From contig CM073327.1 in assembly GCA_037043015.1 (NCBI GenBank), positions 8,786,727 to 8,850,726 on the forward strand: a stretch of DNA of 64,000 bases. Direction: 5' to 3'. Shown here piece after piece: positions 34,489 to 47,800 of this stretch. Made by a program: the position numbers and the translations under genes. Every line of letters begins with the position of its first letter. The stretch's first letter is position 1. The notes under the pieces are model-generated. The model did no database searches. It was not told the origin of the DNA and worked only from the letters and a program-made list of their open reading frames with translations. The stretch is from Bryum argenteum. Its lineage: Eukaryota; Streptophyta; Bryopsida; Bryales; Bryaceae.

Positions 34489-35841
34489 ATGGCCAGGGGA
34501 GGGGAGTTACAGAGGAGGGTGTGGGGTGGAGTGTGGAGCCAGGTCATGGTGGCGATGGTGTTGGGGTTTTTGGTGAAGGCCGTGTGTGGAGCTCCTGCAG
34601 CCATGCAGCCGAGTAGCTCAGGTGGTGAGGTGGAATGTACCCGGCCTTTGGTGGATGTTGTGTGGGGATTCATACTTATTTTTCTTGCTCTTTCTATATC
34701 ACTCTGGACAGCGAATCTACACACCTATCGTGATAAATTTGAAAAGATTTATGTGTTGATTGGGATGATATTTATACCAATCATGCAACTATGGTCTATT
34801 CTTCAAGATTCATTTTTTTTTCTAATGGTTGTACGCCATTGCCACAAGATGAAGTATGGAAAGATGACTTTTGGACAATTATGTTCATTCTTGAACCCTT
34901 TCTCAAAATCTCCTATTCGAATCATTGCGGGTTGCAACATTATCATTTATCTTCGAGATGGATTACAGTCTTCTGAAGAGTCAAATGATGGTATTGACCT
35001 AATAAATGAATCATGGATGTGGGAAGACATTGCTGTGGAGGATGAATTGGAAGGGATGGTGATAGGAGAGTATGAAGGGAGGGAGAGGAGGAGCAAGGAC
35101 TTCGTGAAGAGGGAATTATCGGGGGATGGAAAGGTAGCATTGATATGGGGTGAGTATTTTTTATCAAAGTCGGATGGTTACACATTCTTACCCGAATACA
35201 ATGAAGTGAAGTTTTTGCGTGTGAACTCAGGTTTTGCCATGATAGCTATTGCAGTCCAAGCTGTTGGTTACATCTATGCGGTTGTGTTTAGGAGTGTGTT
35301 GCATTTGAGGGTGTCACCAATTGAGGTGATTGGTTTGGTATTGAATATCCTATTACTAATTGGAGCAAGCCTTTACAGCACCTCAAACACGTGTGCGAGA
35401 CCGCTAGTTATATACATGAATAAAAAGCGGGAAGAAAAGTTGAAGAGTATAGTTAAATCAAGGGATAGATCAGACTTTGACTCCAATTATAGTCGAGTAG
35501 AGAAGTATTCTTTGAGTAGTTTGGGGATAATTGTTATATGTGTATGCATTCCCATCCTGGTTTACTTTGTTATAGAATTGGGAAAAGCCAGGAGTATCAT
35601 AGTTGTCATGCCACTTGTAATATTTGGAGTAGGTCTATTAGCAAGTTTGTTGGGTGCTTATTTATTAGCAATTTCATTTAAAGAAAAGGTGGAAGTGTTA
35701 GTATGGATCCTAGCTACTTTAGCGAACATGGTTGCTTTTGTGCGGGCAATTGTTGTGACATTTTATTATTGGAAGTCTCAACACTTCCACACCCGTCCTC
35801 AAGAATTGAATTGGTCACAGGTCATTCCCTTCATAGGGTAG
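34489..35841 (+). CDS. Multi-pass membrane protein, copy B, family not recognised
   Basis: Uninterrupted frame of 450 codons plus stop, starting MARGGELQRR. It follows copy A closely over the signal peptide, the first membrane segments, the charged middle loop and the tail. Differences cluster in two short patches: residues about 76-105, and a C-terminal stretch after LLASLLGAY where copy A reads VVDNSSNVMVIVLAIS and copy B reads LLAISFKEKVEVLVWI. The rest of the frame is conserved although the non-coding parts of the arms carry many indels, which suggests selection on both copies. It lies convergent with the AK-HSDH exon remnant, mirroring the arrangement in the left arm. Function unknown. 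Confidence 0.8.
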   Translation: MARGGELQRRVWGGVWSQVMVAMVLGFLVKAVCGAPAAMQPSSSGGEVECTRPLVDVVWGFILIFLALSISLWTANLHTYRDKFEKIYVLIGMIFIPIMQLWSILQDSFFFLMVVRHCHKMKYGKMTFGQLCSFLNPFSKSPIRIIAGCNIIIYLRDGLQSSEESNDGIDLINESWMWEDIAVEDELEGMVIGEYEGRERRSKDFVKRELSGDGKVALIWGEYFLSKSDGYTFLPEYNEVKFLRVNSGFAMIAIAVQAVGYIYAVVFRSVLHLRVSPIEVIGLVLNILLLIGASLYSTSNTCARPLVIYMNKKREEKLKSIVKSRDRSDFDSNYSRVEKYSLSSLGIIVICVCIPILVYFVIELGKARSIIVVMPLVIFGVGLLASLLGAYLLAISFKEKVEVLVWILATLANMVAFVRAIVVTFYYWKSQHFHTRPQELNWSQVIPFIG

Positions 35842-36935
35842 GAGTGGCCAACTCTTTGTTGGTGGTAGTAGAATCACCATATTCCTTCAATCATGTGTGC
35901 ATCTGAGGATGTACTATGTGACATTTACATAGTATTTAAGGTGAGTTTCACTAGTGAGGGAAATAGAGGAGAGGAAGGTAGCTATATAAAATGCAAGGAG
36001 AAATTGTGTGGAAGAATCTCTTTCTTTCAATCGTAGAAGAGTCGAGAGAGCTAGCTCAGACATTGATGGTAATGGAGCTTGAGGATGTACTCCACAGTGG
36101 GGTTGCATATCAATAAAGTGCATACTTCTGCACATGTCTTTGTGGAATACTATCATTTAGTATCACAACATCATACGCATGTGTGGGATCTGGGATTCAT
36201 TGGACATGCTGAGTAGATTAGGTTGAGGCTTTTTGATTGAGAGTAGGGATGTCGAAGTAGGCAGCTTTTTCCAGTTCAGGTGAGCTCCCTTGTCAACCTT
36301 GCATCCAATCTTCGACCTGACCCTAATACAAGACTGGCCCATTTCTTGTGAAATTGACCATTCTATATGAAAATTTGAAACATACTAACATGAGTACTTA
36401 TCTGCTCACTTGGTTCAGGATGAATTTCGGTATTGATTCCTGCATTGATGTTTTCAAAGAAGATGGGGGTATACATGTGATATGAATTAAGTTCGTGGCA
36501 CATATTGATATGTGACGACTCACGTACCTTATGACCAATATTAGTAATGAGGAAAATGAGGTTTCCTAGCTATTCATGGTCTTGCTCTTAATTCAACTCT
36601 AAAATCGAAGGCTTCAATAACATACCCCACTTTCGCAGACTAAACTGATGTTCCTTCAGGCCAGACCTCCACAGTCTTAATTGAGCTTTGAGATAGCCTG
36701 TCACTTTGAGGATCAGAGATTGCCTCATAATTTCAAAGGAAACACAAAATGACAAAAGGTCAATGTTGACCTTGAAATTTTCAATATGACAATATTATCC
36801 TCCTTTCAAAGGAAAAAGAAAATGAGAACAGGTCTAGTCATTCTTGCGTACATAAATCTACGAGTGGTTGCTTAATGACATATAAAATAATTGATCTCGG
36901 ATTTTATTGAATCGCTCAACCTCGTCTGACCCCAA
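35842..36935. other. 3' flank of membrane-protein gene B
   Basis: Reverse complement of 6858-8034 with small differences. No separate gene is recognised. Confidence 0.6.
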
Positions 36936-37417
36936 TTAAGAAGGAGCACCCAAGTAGGAAGCGAGCCTCAGCAAATCGCTAATTAAAGACACCTGCAGCA
37001 GTGACTTCCGCACCCGCTCCGGGACCCCTGACAATCAGACGCTGGTCGTTGGAATATCTCGATGACGTGAAGGCGATGATGTTGTCGGTGCCAGAAAGGT
37101 GCGTAAATGGGTCCGATTTGGGCAGCCTGACCAATTTTACAGACCCCTCATGGGCTTTCACGTTCACTATCCCTACAAAGCGCAATACCTCTGCAGCCAA
37201 AAACATCAACACTCAGCCAGTTCATAACACAGCTCGGTGATTGTATTAGAAAGTGATCGAAAAGAATGTACTCAACAACACCTGTGGAGCGAAAGATAAA
37301 CAACCAGTTTATGACACAGGTGTTTGTATTCGAAGGTGAAAAGAATGTAATCAAATACTCACCTCTCCGGCTGCCTCGGCATCTTTGCCTTTTGCTTCAA
37401 TCTCTGCGTCAAAACTG
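36936..37417 (-). pseudogene. Dead copy of AK-HSDH exons 17 (part) and 18
   Basis: Reverse complement of the AK-HSDH 3' end. The exon 18 copy (36936 to about 37190) is recognisable throughout but has a stop near 36977, where GVFSDLL of the parent becomes GVFN-stop, and a changed splice acceptor (cacag to cagag). The exon 17 copy is cut off at 37417 within the codons for PSFDAE. There is no start and no upstream exon, so it cannot make the enzyme. Confidence 0.92.
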
Positions 37418-38170
37418 TTACAATTCCCATCGTAGCATTGTGGATTTTGAGTACTTGAAATACAGCGACTACTTTATCGAGTACTGGGCGGAGTGTGGAG
37501 GCAAGCACTGCTGGGGTTGTGCTTTGGGAGCTCCTGCTGCCATGCAACCGCAGTGGTGATTCGGGTGGTGAGGTGGGTTGTGCTTGGCCTGTGATGGACG
37601 TGGTTTGGGGATCTCTGCTCACTCTCCTTCCGCTTTCGTTTGCACATTGGAACTCCATGCAGGAAACTACGGGTGATAAAATGAGCAAGATGCTTGTGTT
37701 ACGATATTTGTACCAACCTCGCACCTCACTCTCGTTCTTTCAAATCCATATTAAGTTCGCAATGTTTGTATGGCATTGCCATAAGATGTAATTTGGGAGG
37801 GTGAACTTCAAACAGTTGTGTTTGTTGTTAAACCCTTGGTCCAAGTCTCCTCTTAAGTTTAGTATTTGGTGTTAACTATGTTGATAAACATGGTCGCTTA
37901 TGTGTGGACAAGGATTGTGACATTCTCTTACTGGAAGTCTCATCACTTCAACACCTGTCCCGAACCATTGGACTTGTCACAAGTCATTCCTTTCATGGCA
38001 CAGTCCATTCACATTCCTAGTAGTAGAATACCTGTACTCCAATTATGAGTGCACGAGCTGATTACAGTCGAGCTCTGTGAATGAGAGCAGAAAAGTGCAA
38101 GAAGGTACCTCTTTCCTGCTCAGCTTTGCATCCAGTCTTGGACCTAACCGTGATTGTGGAATGGCCGGTT
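37418..38170 (+). pseudogene. Broken third copy (C) of the membrane-protein gene
   Basis: Begins within sequence matching the 5' flank of copy B (cccatcgtagca). It keeps a diverged N-terminal region (GAPAAMQP, then a frame change and GGEVGCAWPVMDVVWG), a short piece ending WHCHKM near 37790, and then jumps to the C-terminal region (INMVAYVWTRIVTFSYWKS, to about 38020). The middle, about 280 codons, is missing and frames are shifted. It joins directly to the end of the inverted-repeat arm. Confidence 0.85.
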
Positions 38171-38891
38171 CTTTTGACATTAGAAAAGTGAATATTCTCA
38201 AACGAGTGAATCTACTGATCACTTAGATCATGATGCAACCTTTTATTATTAAAAAAAGTGTTAGTTTCGATGAGAAAAAGAGATGATGTCTAGGGTATCA
38301 GCTTGACTTCCCCATCACATGGCAGGAACCGTATGATTTAACAGAGGTGATACGCTAGAAATCAAGGACTAGGTTTGAAACCAGCAATTAACTTAAGATG
38401 GAATGAGTATCACAGTCCAAGTAGAACCATAATCTCTAATACTTCAAACCCATGTACTTCTTAAGATGAATTCTGATTTGAGTAATCAAAGTGACAGAAT
38501 TGCCAAGATTTGTTCAACAAGAAGACTGTATGAGAAAACGATATTCCTTACCTTTCATACATGCATGACCCCTTGATCCCTCTCTTATCGAAGAGCAATG
38601 ACAGATTCAACGGACTGTTAGAATACATGAATGAATAATGAATGGTTCAGAACATATACATGTGCTTCTAATGACCATGCCATTTCATTCCTGAACATTT
38701 GAATCACAGTGTTACACTAAATATCCGACATTGTAAAATTGCAATCTTATAGTCTAAATTTCACACATTCATACGTTGTCAAACACAAAAGCGTGCAAGA
38801 CGACCTATTTCACAATTAAGCTTCTAGTATGCTTTTGGAGCATCAACTGTTGTTGTCATTGAGGGGCCGGTTTTGACAACACTGAACCTGG
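38171..38891. other. Intergenic region
   Basis: AT-rich. It probably includes the 3' UTR of the minus-strand DRC7-like gene. No gene is recognised. Confidence 0.5.
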
Positions 38892-41800
38892 TCATGGCCC
38901 GCTTGTTGTGTAGAGCTCATGTAGTCGAGGATCATTTCGAAGCTTTTCGTTCATCTCAACATACCTGGACAAGAACCAAGATGCATCTTAGAAAGAGACA
39001 TATTTACCAGCTTGCAAGGCACTAATACATTTAGAGTAGATCGAATCCTAAGTGTGTACAGATAGTTAAGATTGCAAACATCCTTTACTTAAAAATGAAC
39101 TAATTCTATTGCAAACATGTGAGAGATGCTTACTTTTTCAGAGACTGCTCCTCATGATATGCATGACGTTCCTCCAGAATGCGAATGCGGAATACAGCTT
39201 GCTCAGTAGCCTTTTCATAGTCTTCTTCCTCGGCAACAGTCATTCCCTCACGGTCTCGTTCAAAGTTGGCTCGTGCCTTCGCAAGCTGTGACGTTTCTTC
39301 TTCATATCGTGCCTGCCACCGCCACTCATGTCAGACATCTCTAAGAAACTCCTAATGTAACAATGTAAATTACGGTATTGTCCATCACAACTACTTTCGA
39401 AACAATGTAGGGCAAGATTCCTTCTTACTAATGTCACCTATTGTTACATTACTATCAGCTTCTAAGCAGACTGATCACATATTCACTGTAATTACATCTG
39501 AACGAAGCTGCAAAATTCTCATGGGAAATATCGAGAATGTTTACATAATTTAGTTATGAAGTTTTCAGAGACTATGGTCATGTCACCTGAATAATACCGG
39601 CCCGCGCCACTAGCCTGTCTCTCAAAGTATTCATACAATTCTCTCGAACAATGATCATCTGTGGGCGTGTTAGATGTTGTCTGGGTTTGATACCAGGAGG
39701 GAAATACGGTGATAGATAATCTGCTTCAACCTGTCAAGATACAAAACCACATAATTGTTAGTGAAGAAACTATGGTAATAGTAACCAGTCAAAATGAATT
39801 GAGAATTTTATGCTCACCTCTCAAAACTAGAGTGCAGAAGTACCTTTGAAACTTCTTGAACATCGTGATCCTTCTTCACTTGCGCAATATCTGAGAACGG
39901 AGTCATTATTACGACGCACTGTTCTTCCCGAGCTCGTTGTTCTAGTAACTCCACGACATCCTGTTCCGCTTCACGAATTCCTTGGATACTCTCCTTCTCT
40001 GCTATTTGCAAGTGATGGTATTCATCTATTTGAGCAAACCCCGACATCGTCTCTAAGAATGGATCAACCTACATGAGGAGTGAGGTCGTTTAGTTCTATC
40101 GAAGCGAAAAATAACAGATTCGAGGTTTGAGAAGGTCAGACGTACATGCATTGATGTGTATGAACCATCCCTTTCGTAAACTTTGGTATTGTTGGTGACA
40201 CGCCCATTAACGAAATGGTAATCAACTCTGATCTGCTGAATGGGTATCCTAAATACCCGCTTCGCGACATTGTCTGATGGTTTCACATCGTCTCTGAAGC
40301 TATATCTGTTAATATGATGCATACCATGTTAGTATTGAATCAATAAACTGGGTATCAAAGGGAGCGGGTAGAGCAAACTTACTTCTGTGTGACCTTGGTT
40401 ATAGCTAGCTGCTTATCATTCACTGATCTTCTTCGTATATTTGTCATCTGATTGTTCTTCTTATCCTGTAGCCGGCGAAGTCGTTCCGCAACTGACGGCT
40501 GCTGCTTCCCTCGTTTCACCCTACAATTTATGAACATTCTGTAAGCTGAAGAATTGCTTCTACTTTGACAGAGTGAAGGTTTAGCATTGGCACAAGGTCA
40601 GGATCCAGCTCTTATAGAAAACCCAATCTCCCAGATCTACTTTGATTTGAAAACAATAGGCAAGATTCGAATAAGAAACATCTTCAAAGGCGGTGTATTA
40701 GGTAAAAGAATTGGTACAAACACCTAACAAAAGAGCCAATTGGTTACCAGTACATAGTAGTAAGCTTATTACCGGATTTTGCCCTTGCTAGGCCTGCGTT
40801 TAGCACTTCCTTGCAAGGACTTACGGCCATGTACACTAGATCTGGATCTTCTGCTAACAACGCTTCCCTGTCGGACACTACCACCGACAGAGTCGCTCCC
40901 TTCGGTCGTCATCTCAGTTGTGGACATATCGAAGCTTCGTGTCGAACCTGGCATACTATCTTCCACCAAAGGCAACGGAGGAGCATACACAACACAACGA
41001 TAAATCATGGCATTCTCTGTGTTCGCATACGTTTCCGTCACTACCTTGTTGATAATCTGCTAGATCAAAATTTCTCAGAATTGCCTTCTACCAATCACTG
41101 AACTTTGAAAGATGCGGAAAATTCACCTCTTCTCGTGTTTGCAGCCCATCGATACGTGCACGAGGATAATACTCGAAAAACCGGGAAGTTCCTTCGATTA
41201 TCGTTATCGTTTTTATGCCTGAGGTTGTTCCTGCTCCGAAGTGCTCCTGCACCTGGGAATGTGAAATATAATTTCTGTCAAAAGGCTGACCTAGGTTAGT
41301 AATCAACAAAGAAAAAGCTTGAGTTGGTACCTTCATTTCCTTGAGATAATATATCCGTTTCTTAAGCATATCTTTCCGTCGCTGGTAAAAATCATGGCAT
41401 TCGACCAAGTCTTTGTAGTTGTCATCTTTGTAGTATACTAAACGCTCTATTAGGCCATCCCATCGCATATAATCTCCATAGAAGGCGAACATGACATGCA
41501 CACAGTGGTTGTATAGCGTCTTCTTGCAACCTTTCGGACACCTGAAAGAATCAGAGGGGCTTTTCATCAAGATTTTCCCGTGTCTGAGTTAAAGAAATAG
41601 ATAAGTGAGTATTTTCTTCTCGATTGAAAGAATACCGTTCTATGCTCGATAACAAAAACATGCAGCGGTGGACAAATTGAAAGCAGGAGACGAACCTTGT
41701 GACATAATTGTCAACAGGAATGTCAAGTTTAGGAACCCAAGAAAGACCGAGGAACCAGTGGTAGCTGGCGATGTCGCCACGGATGTCCTTAACGATTATC

Positions 41801-44800
41801 TCTCCTTTCTTTGCTTTCGATACGGGCTGCTCTTCAGGAGGTGCCTCTTCGACCTTCTTGCCAAATGCTATGGCCGGATCCGTTGAAGAATCTTCCACAT
41901 GTGGAGTTGCTTGGTCGAGGTCCAATACACTCTCCCATAGGTTAATATTTTTGAAGTCCCATGATACACCAGCAATTCCTTCCCTGAAAACAAACCTTGA
42001 AATCAGTTTTGCATTCTGTAATCCGAGAGCAGAACAAGCTCAAATACCTCACAGAAACTTACTTGTTTGGATTTGGTTGCATATTGACCCACAAGTTGAC
42101 TGGATTCCATGCAAACTCAATGGCTTCGTACGGAGATTTGTCAAGGGCATACCTCCGGCCTGCAAGCATTTCAAGCGGAACGTTTGAGAACAGCACCCTA
42201 ATCTGACGAATCCTACTGTTCCGGTTCATAGGCGAGTACCTGTAGTCGGTTCAATGTAGAACGTATCAGGCATCTCACGGTCGCCCTTAAACATGATGAC
42301 CCAACAATGAAGCCGCTGTTTAAGCAAAGGATCAGGAGGCGTGTTGTCCACTGGTGGGGGAGGAGGGGGCTCTTCTTTCTTGGGTGGAGGAGGAGCATGC
42401 TTCTCCAAATAGTTTATCAAAGTGTCGTCATCATCAGTTCTTCCTCGAACAAGTACCTACAATGGCGAGAGTATTCTTCTGTTCTAGATTCAGAAATTTT
42501 TATCAACTTTGACTTGCAAGGAGACTATCATCGTACATCAGTACTGCTGCTCCTGAAGCCAGCTACAAACAGCTGCCCGAGATGAAGTCGATCAACTCCT
42601 TTCTTTTCCAGATACTTTCGATTGTATACAGGCTGGACAATGATCTCGTACTTCTTGGGAGCATCTATTGGAGGTGGCTGCAATGCTCAGTACGAAGAAG
42701 AATGAGAAGTTCAGTATTAGAAGTTCAGTATTACTGGAAATGCAGTAGATGAGATGCAGGGATCTTACTGCATGTTTGTCGTGATGCCCAGGTTTCTCAG
42801 GTAATGTGATTTTCTTCGGTGGAGGATCTACTTTGTTCATATCGACATTCATCTTCTTCTGCAGGATCCAATTTCGCTAAGGTCATTCTATGTAAAATGC
42901 TTAAGAAAATATATCTGTCTGGGAAAATGTATTATGCATCAATAGATGTGCTTGGTAAAGGACCTCATTGTTGAGTGTGACGTCTCGTGGTGCATAACCG
43001 CAAACACACATTGCATTATAACCGACGCCCAGAAGTAACGAAACCAATACAATTGAGTAGTCGAATGAATCTGCTTTTGCCCACTATCATCCAAGAAATG
43101 TAACTATGTCAGCGGCTTTCCCGTCTTTTGTCATAAAAATCCACAAAAGAAGAATGACGGTACCTGGAGGATAGTTAATGGGGATGGTAAATATTTCGGA
43201 AAATCGAGAGGATTTTCTAGAGGCTCGTACTTCAAGAAGCCAGGGAGGAAGTTAGCAGCTCCTTCCCAGTAGAAGAATTCAGGATACTTTAACTGTGAAG
43301 GTCTGATAACGCTGCTTATGAACTTGGGTATGCCAGCCTCATTGGGTATGATAAGTCCCAATGCTCTCCTGTCATGATACAGCTGCTCAAACTGTATTGC
43401 CACAGCACCACACATTGTGTTACCATATTTTCAATTGCGTGCAAATTACGGACACAAAAAAGAATTTCTGGACGCACCCGTTTTTGCCACTTATAAACAT
43501 GGTCTTGAAGGCGCACATCAGCCTCTGTTAGGAACTGATATGGTCTCGGAAGTCCACGTAGCTACAATCATACCACAGCAATCAGATTAACTGAAGACAA
43601 GATAGGCTCTTAAAGCAAATGAGATGTTTTAATTTTACGTACCAGAGTTCAAAAGGCTTACCATGTACCTTAGTTTCGTTTGCTAATATATCTGCCACAC
43701 GATTTGATTTTGTATCGGGCAGTTTAGGTTTTGCTGATGGAAGCACCTGATTAAAGTTTGTACATGAGTTACGTATGGTTTAGCAATGTCAGCGTAGAAA
43801 GGAAGAATAGAAGTGAGTGAAATATCAGTTTAATACCTTTGGCCTTAGACTCTCAACGTTAGCCTCCAGATAAACGTCCCATACACACGAATCTGCAAAG
43901 CCTTCAATCGTAACTTGCTCTTCTGTTTCATTACGGTTTTGTACTACCAGAAGCAAGTTCTTATGAAAACAAAAACTGTTTCAATTTGCAAAAGAGAAAA
44001 CCTCCGTCATTTCGTGCAGATAGCCCACGAATTTCAGAAACATTAAAGACAACATCCTAGAACTACACTTGGCATATTTTTGGACAAGATAATGCCCTCG
44101 TTCTCACCTGGAAATTGGTGTCGGCGAGAGTTCAGTCTCTATCTCAATCCAGCTGTGTTCCTCTGCACAACTAATGACAATACATTCTTTAAATGCAACC
44201 TCGTCCTAGCATTTATCGATAAGTGAATCACACTTTGAGAAGTTGAAATTAGACAGCTTCCAAAACTAAGTACGATCTGTGGAATTGAAGATACACAATG
44301 CTTAATAAAAAATGATTCCGATCAACTGCGATTTTGATCTCCTGAATTAAGGATCGTGCTCAAGTTAAGCTACACAAAATAAAAATATCGTAGTGTGAGA
44401 GAATGGCGTAGGTTACCATGATATTGGATCTCCATTTTATCAACAAGGGGCAATAACATTGCCTGCTGGCTGCATGTGCCACATCAATATCAGAAATTGA
44501 ATGGCTCGAATCATTGCATGACGATAAGACATGCTTATGGCATATAGCCATGGCAATTGGTCTGAAGCTCCTACATCTTACCATTGGAAGATGAAAAATA
44601 ACCACAGGTACGCATACCTGGTTACCTCCTCAAGATTGTCAACAGGTGGTAATGACATGGAGAACATGCTCGTCTTCGCTGCACCACTTGAGCTCGTGCC
44701 TCCAACAATATAGAACCTGTATCACAGCCACTGATTGAACGTTCCATCACGTAAATAATTCCTATTTTATCAGCTGCTATTGCCTTGCAACACTGACTTC

Positions 44801-47800
44801 AAGCCTTCACATGCAAACAAAGCACTGCAATTTCTTACTTGTTATTCATAATTTTTGCTGTATGTCCATGTCTTGGTTCCGGACCTGTTTGATGCACCTG
44901 TCAGGCATCATTAATATCGTGATCACATCAGTCTAATGAATGTACATTTGCAATTATTTTGACAATTGAGCACGAATATCAAATGTGCAAAAACGACAGC
45001 TACCTTGATCCAAATGAAGTTAACGGTGCTCATGACATACATGTCATCTAAAATCAACTCAGCTCTTCCTCCATGTATGTACAAAACATTGTCTTCCACT
45101 ACCATTGCTGCATTTTGACGGGGATTCGGCTTTGATCCTTTCGTGCTCTGTGGGTTCCACGTCCATGTCTACAGCACAAATGCCAGCACCTATCAGCAAG
45201 CAACCTGATGACCTAGACGCAAACTATTGACCAGCCAGTTGATAACTCTGATCTATAACTGCCTACGCTAGTTACCAAAAATTATGATCATCGCAATGCT
45301 CGGATTTATATACAACCAAGTTCAAATACCGTATATGAACATATCTGTCAGCTGCAATGTAAGTGGCTTTACCTTAGCATCAAGGATGTGGAGATCATTG
45401 AATCGTTGTCGAGTACCACGACCTCCAAAAATCATTATCTTATCTCCAACTGCTACCATGCTAGCTCCTTCTCTCACATGGGGCTGGGGCCCTTCCAGTA
45501 GCGGCTGCAGAAAATACAACACAACTCATTTATTCAACCGAGAACTGGCTATCTATGAGTTTTCAGTGTTAATTCCCTCCGTCGTCTGACATCAAGTCTT
45601 CTGGAGTGGGAACAAGTAATTACCTTGACCCACGACATACTACGAAGATCGATATAATAAAAATCGTTCAGCAGTTTTTGCTCCTCGTTTCTTCCTCCAA
45701 AAATGAATAACCTGATGGTAATAGCATATGAATTTGAATGACAACATACGGGACGAGTTTCTTACTGAGCAGAATTTTACACCGTCAAATCATATTTCAG
45801 AACGAGCAAAGGCTGAATCAACTTACACACACAAATGGAATGACTACAGTATAAAGATTACAATCTTGTGCAATCACAATATAGGATGAATTCAAATCAT
45901 TGAGTTGACCTTTATACATTCTTGGTATTACCGATGTGTACCATCAAAGGCAGCTGCATGCCCATCACGACAAGATGGTGGACCTCCGTTGGTCACCGGC
46001 CGCCCCCATATCAGAGTCAAATAATGACAACTGTATAGCTCATCCACCTGCCAATCCAATAATGAAAAGGGAAGTTGTGTAGTGTTCGTTTCACTACTAT
46101 GCTGTATGAAGTCCAACTTACCAAATCCTGTGACTAATTAACCAGCATAATCACACGCTGGATCAATACATTACCTTGCCGTATTTGCTGATAAAACCTC
46201 CAAACATGTAAGTGACGTTGAGAGCTTGAGTAAGAGAATGTCCCATCCTTGCTACCGGCCAATTGCCATACTCACTCGTTGTATAGTACCGCTTATATGA
46301 GCCTGATTATTGAAATACATGTATCAGCTAGAAATGATTAGCCCCTGAAGGAGAAATTTTTCATTCCAACCTCAAAAACTTGCAGAAAAGACCTTCGTAC
46401 CAACAGATTGAGCGGCAGGTCTGTCTTTTGCCTTGAATTCGAGTTGCTCTTCTTGGTACTGCGTACGAAGGTATCCCATATACGAAAAGAACCCCTGTTC
46501 CACCAAAACAATATGCACTATACATCAATATCTGTTCAGTCCACTCAACTCTTGATATAATGTAAGGAATTAAACTGACTACATCCGAAAATCTAACCTG
46601 TAAATAGAGCGTTAAACCAGGCTCGGCCAATGGATTACCCATACATTCCAAGCGCTGAATGTTCTTAAGATGACCTATAGTTGACGGCAAAGCAGTTATC
46701 TTGTTCACATGAACGTCCAATTCTACCAATTCGCTCAGCTTTCCCATTGATACGGGCAAGCTTGTTATCTCGTTCTCACTAAAATTGAGCTTCATGAGCC
46801 CTTTTGCCAATTCTATTGAAGCCGGTATAGTGGTTACCTTGTTTCTGGCTGAGCAACAACAAAGATCTCTAAGATCTCTAATCCAAATGTTTACTTTGGA
46901 ATAAATCAACAGTAGCTAATTAGTATCGTCATGTAGCAGTACTTACAAATATTGAGGCTGATAAGATGCGGCATGTTCGACCAGAAGCACGGTAATGACC
47001 CTTGAAGAAGATTGTTGGCGAAATCAATTTCTTTCATATTTGATAACGTACTCAGCGCCATGTCGATCTCTTTTATAAAATTATCTGATGCGTCCAGAAC
47101 CTGCCGTGTGCAGAACCTTCCAAGCTAATCAATCATGATATTAGGTACCTCAATCACGTACAAATAGCAGTAATGTATCGAATGTGGCACAGGGTAACCA
47201 GGCCTAATGTGCTTCCAACTAAAAACATGATATCAGTAAGAGAAGAACCTGGAGGTTTCTGAATGTAAAAGTAAGACGAGGTATATCCGTGAAGCGATTA
47301 TTCTTCAATATCAAAACCTTCATGTGTCTCGTCTCTCCCATATCCAGCGGTAAAACTTGAAAGATATTCCTGCAAGTTCACTTTTGATCTGTAAGCTCCC
47401 AATAGACACACACACGCAAACACTTGAGCTCCACTTTCTCATAAAATCAAGTATGCAGACGTACTTCGTAAGATTGATCTCGTGGATCGCCGTGATACCA
47501 ATGTACTTCGCAGTTTGTAAGAATTTCGGCGGAATCTCCCACATGTTCATATTGCTGCAATTGATCACCACCACAGATTCACTAAAATGCGAAGTATCGA
47601 CCATCGCAAGCAAGAAAGATGAAAAAGCTTGAATGAGACCTGAAATTGAGTTTCAAACTACGCCGGCACTCCACCATCCGTGCTTTGATCTTCTCCATGC
47701 TCGGCTTTTTCACTGAATGGACATGGACATGAACGTATCAATTGTCACTCTTAATCTGATAAGTATGAGTATTTTATTACATATTCAAGATGAAAAATGT

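Larger units (their letters stand above)
30020..37417 (-). repeat. Right arm of the large imperfect inverted repeat
   Basis: Reverse complement of 6384-14670, shorter by about 0.9 kb. It carries membrane-protein gene B, the dead AK-HSDH exons and non-coding DNA. About 1.2 kb (31450-32640) of SINE-like and microsatellite sequence replaces about 0.3 kb in the left arm (12690-13005). It ends abruptly inside the copied exon 17 at about 37417. Confidence 0.9.

Noticed and set aside
43434..43477. Extension of the exon ending at 43478 to a later donor near 43434
   Set aside because: Frame stays open, but the donor at 43478 (gtgcgt) is much better and leaves a normal 86-nt intron.
44002..44056. A stretch that reads like an exon (DVVFNVSEIRGLSARNDG) in the DRC7-like gene
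   Set aside because: It cannot be joined in phase to the exons on both sides. Treating 43976-44107 as one intron and starting the next exon at 43975 keeps frame and gives a natural sequence.
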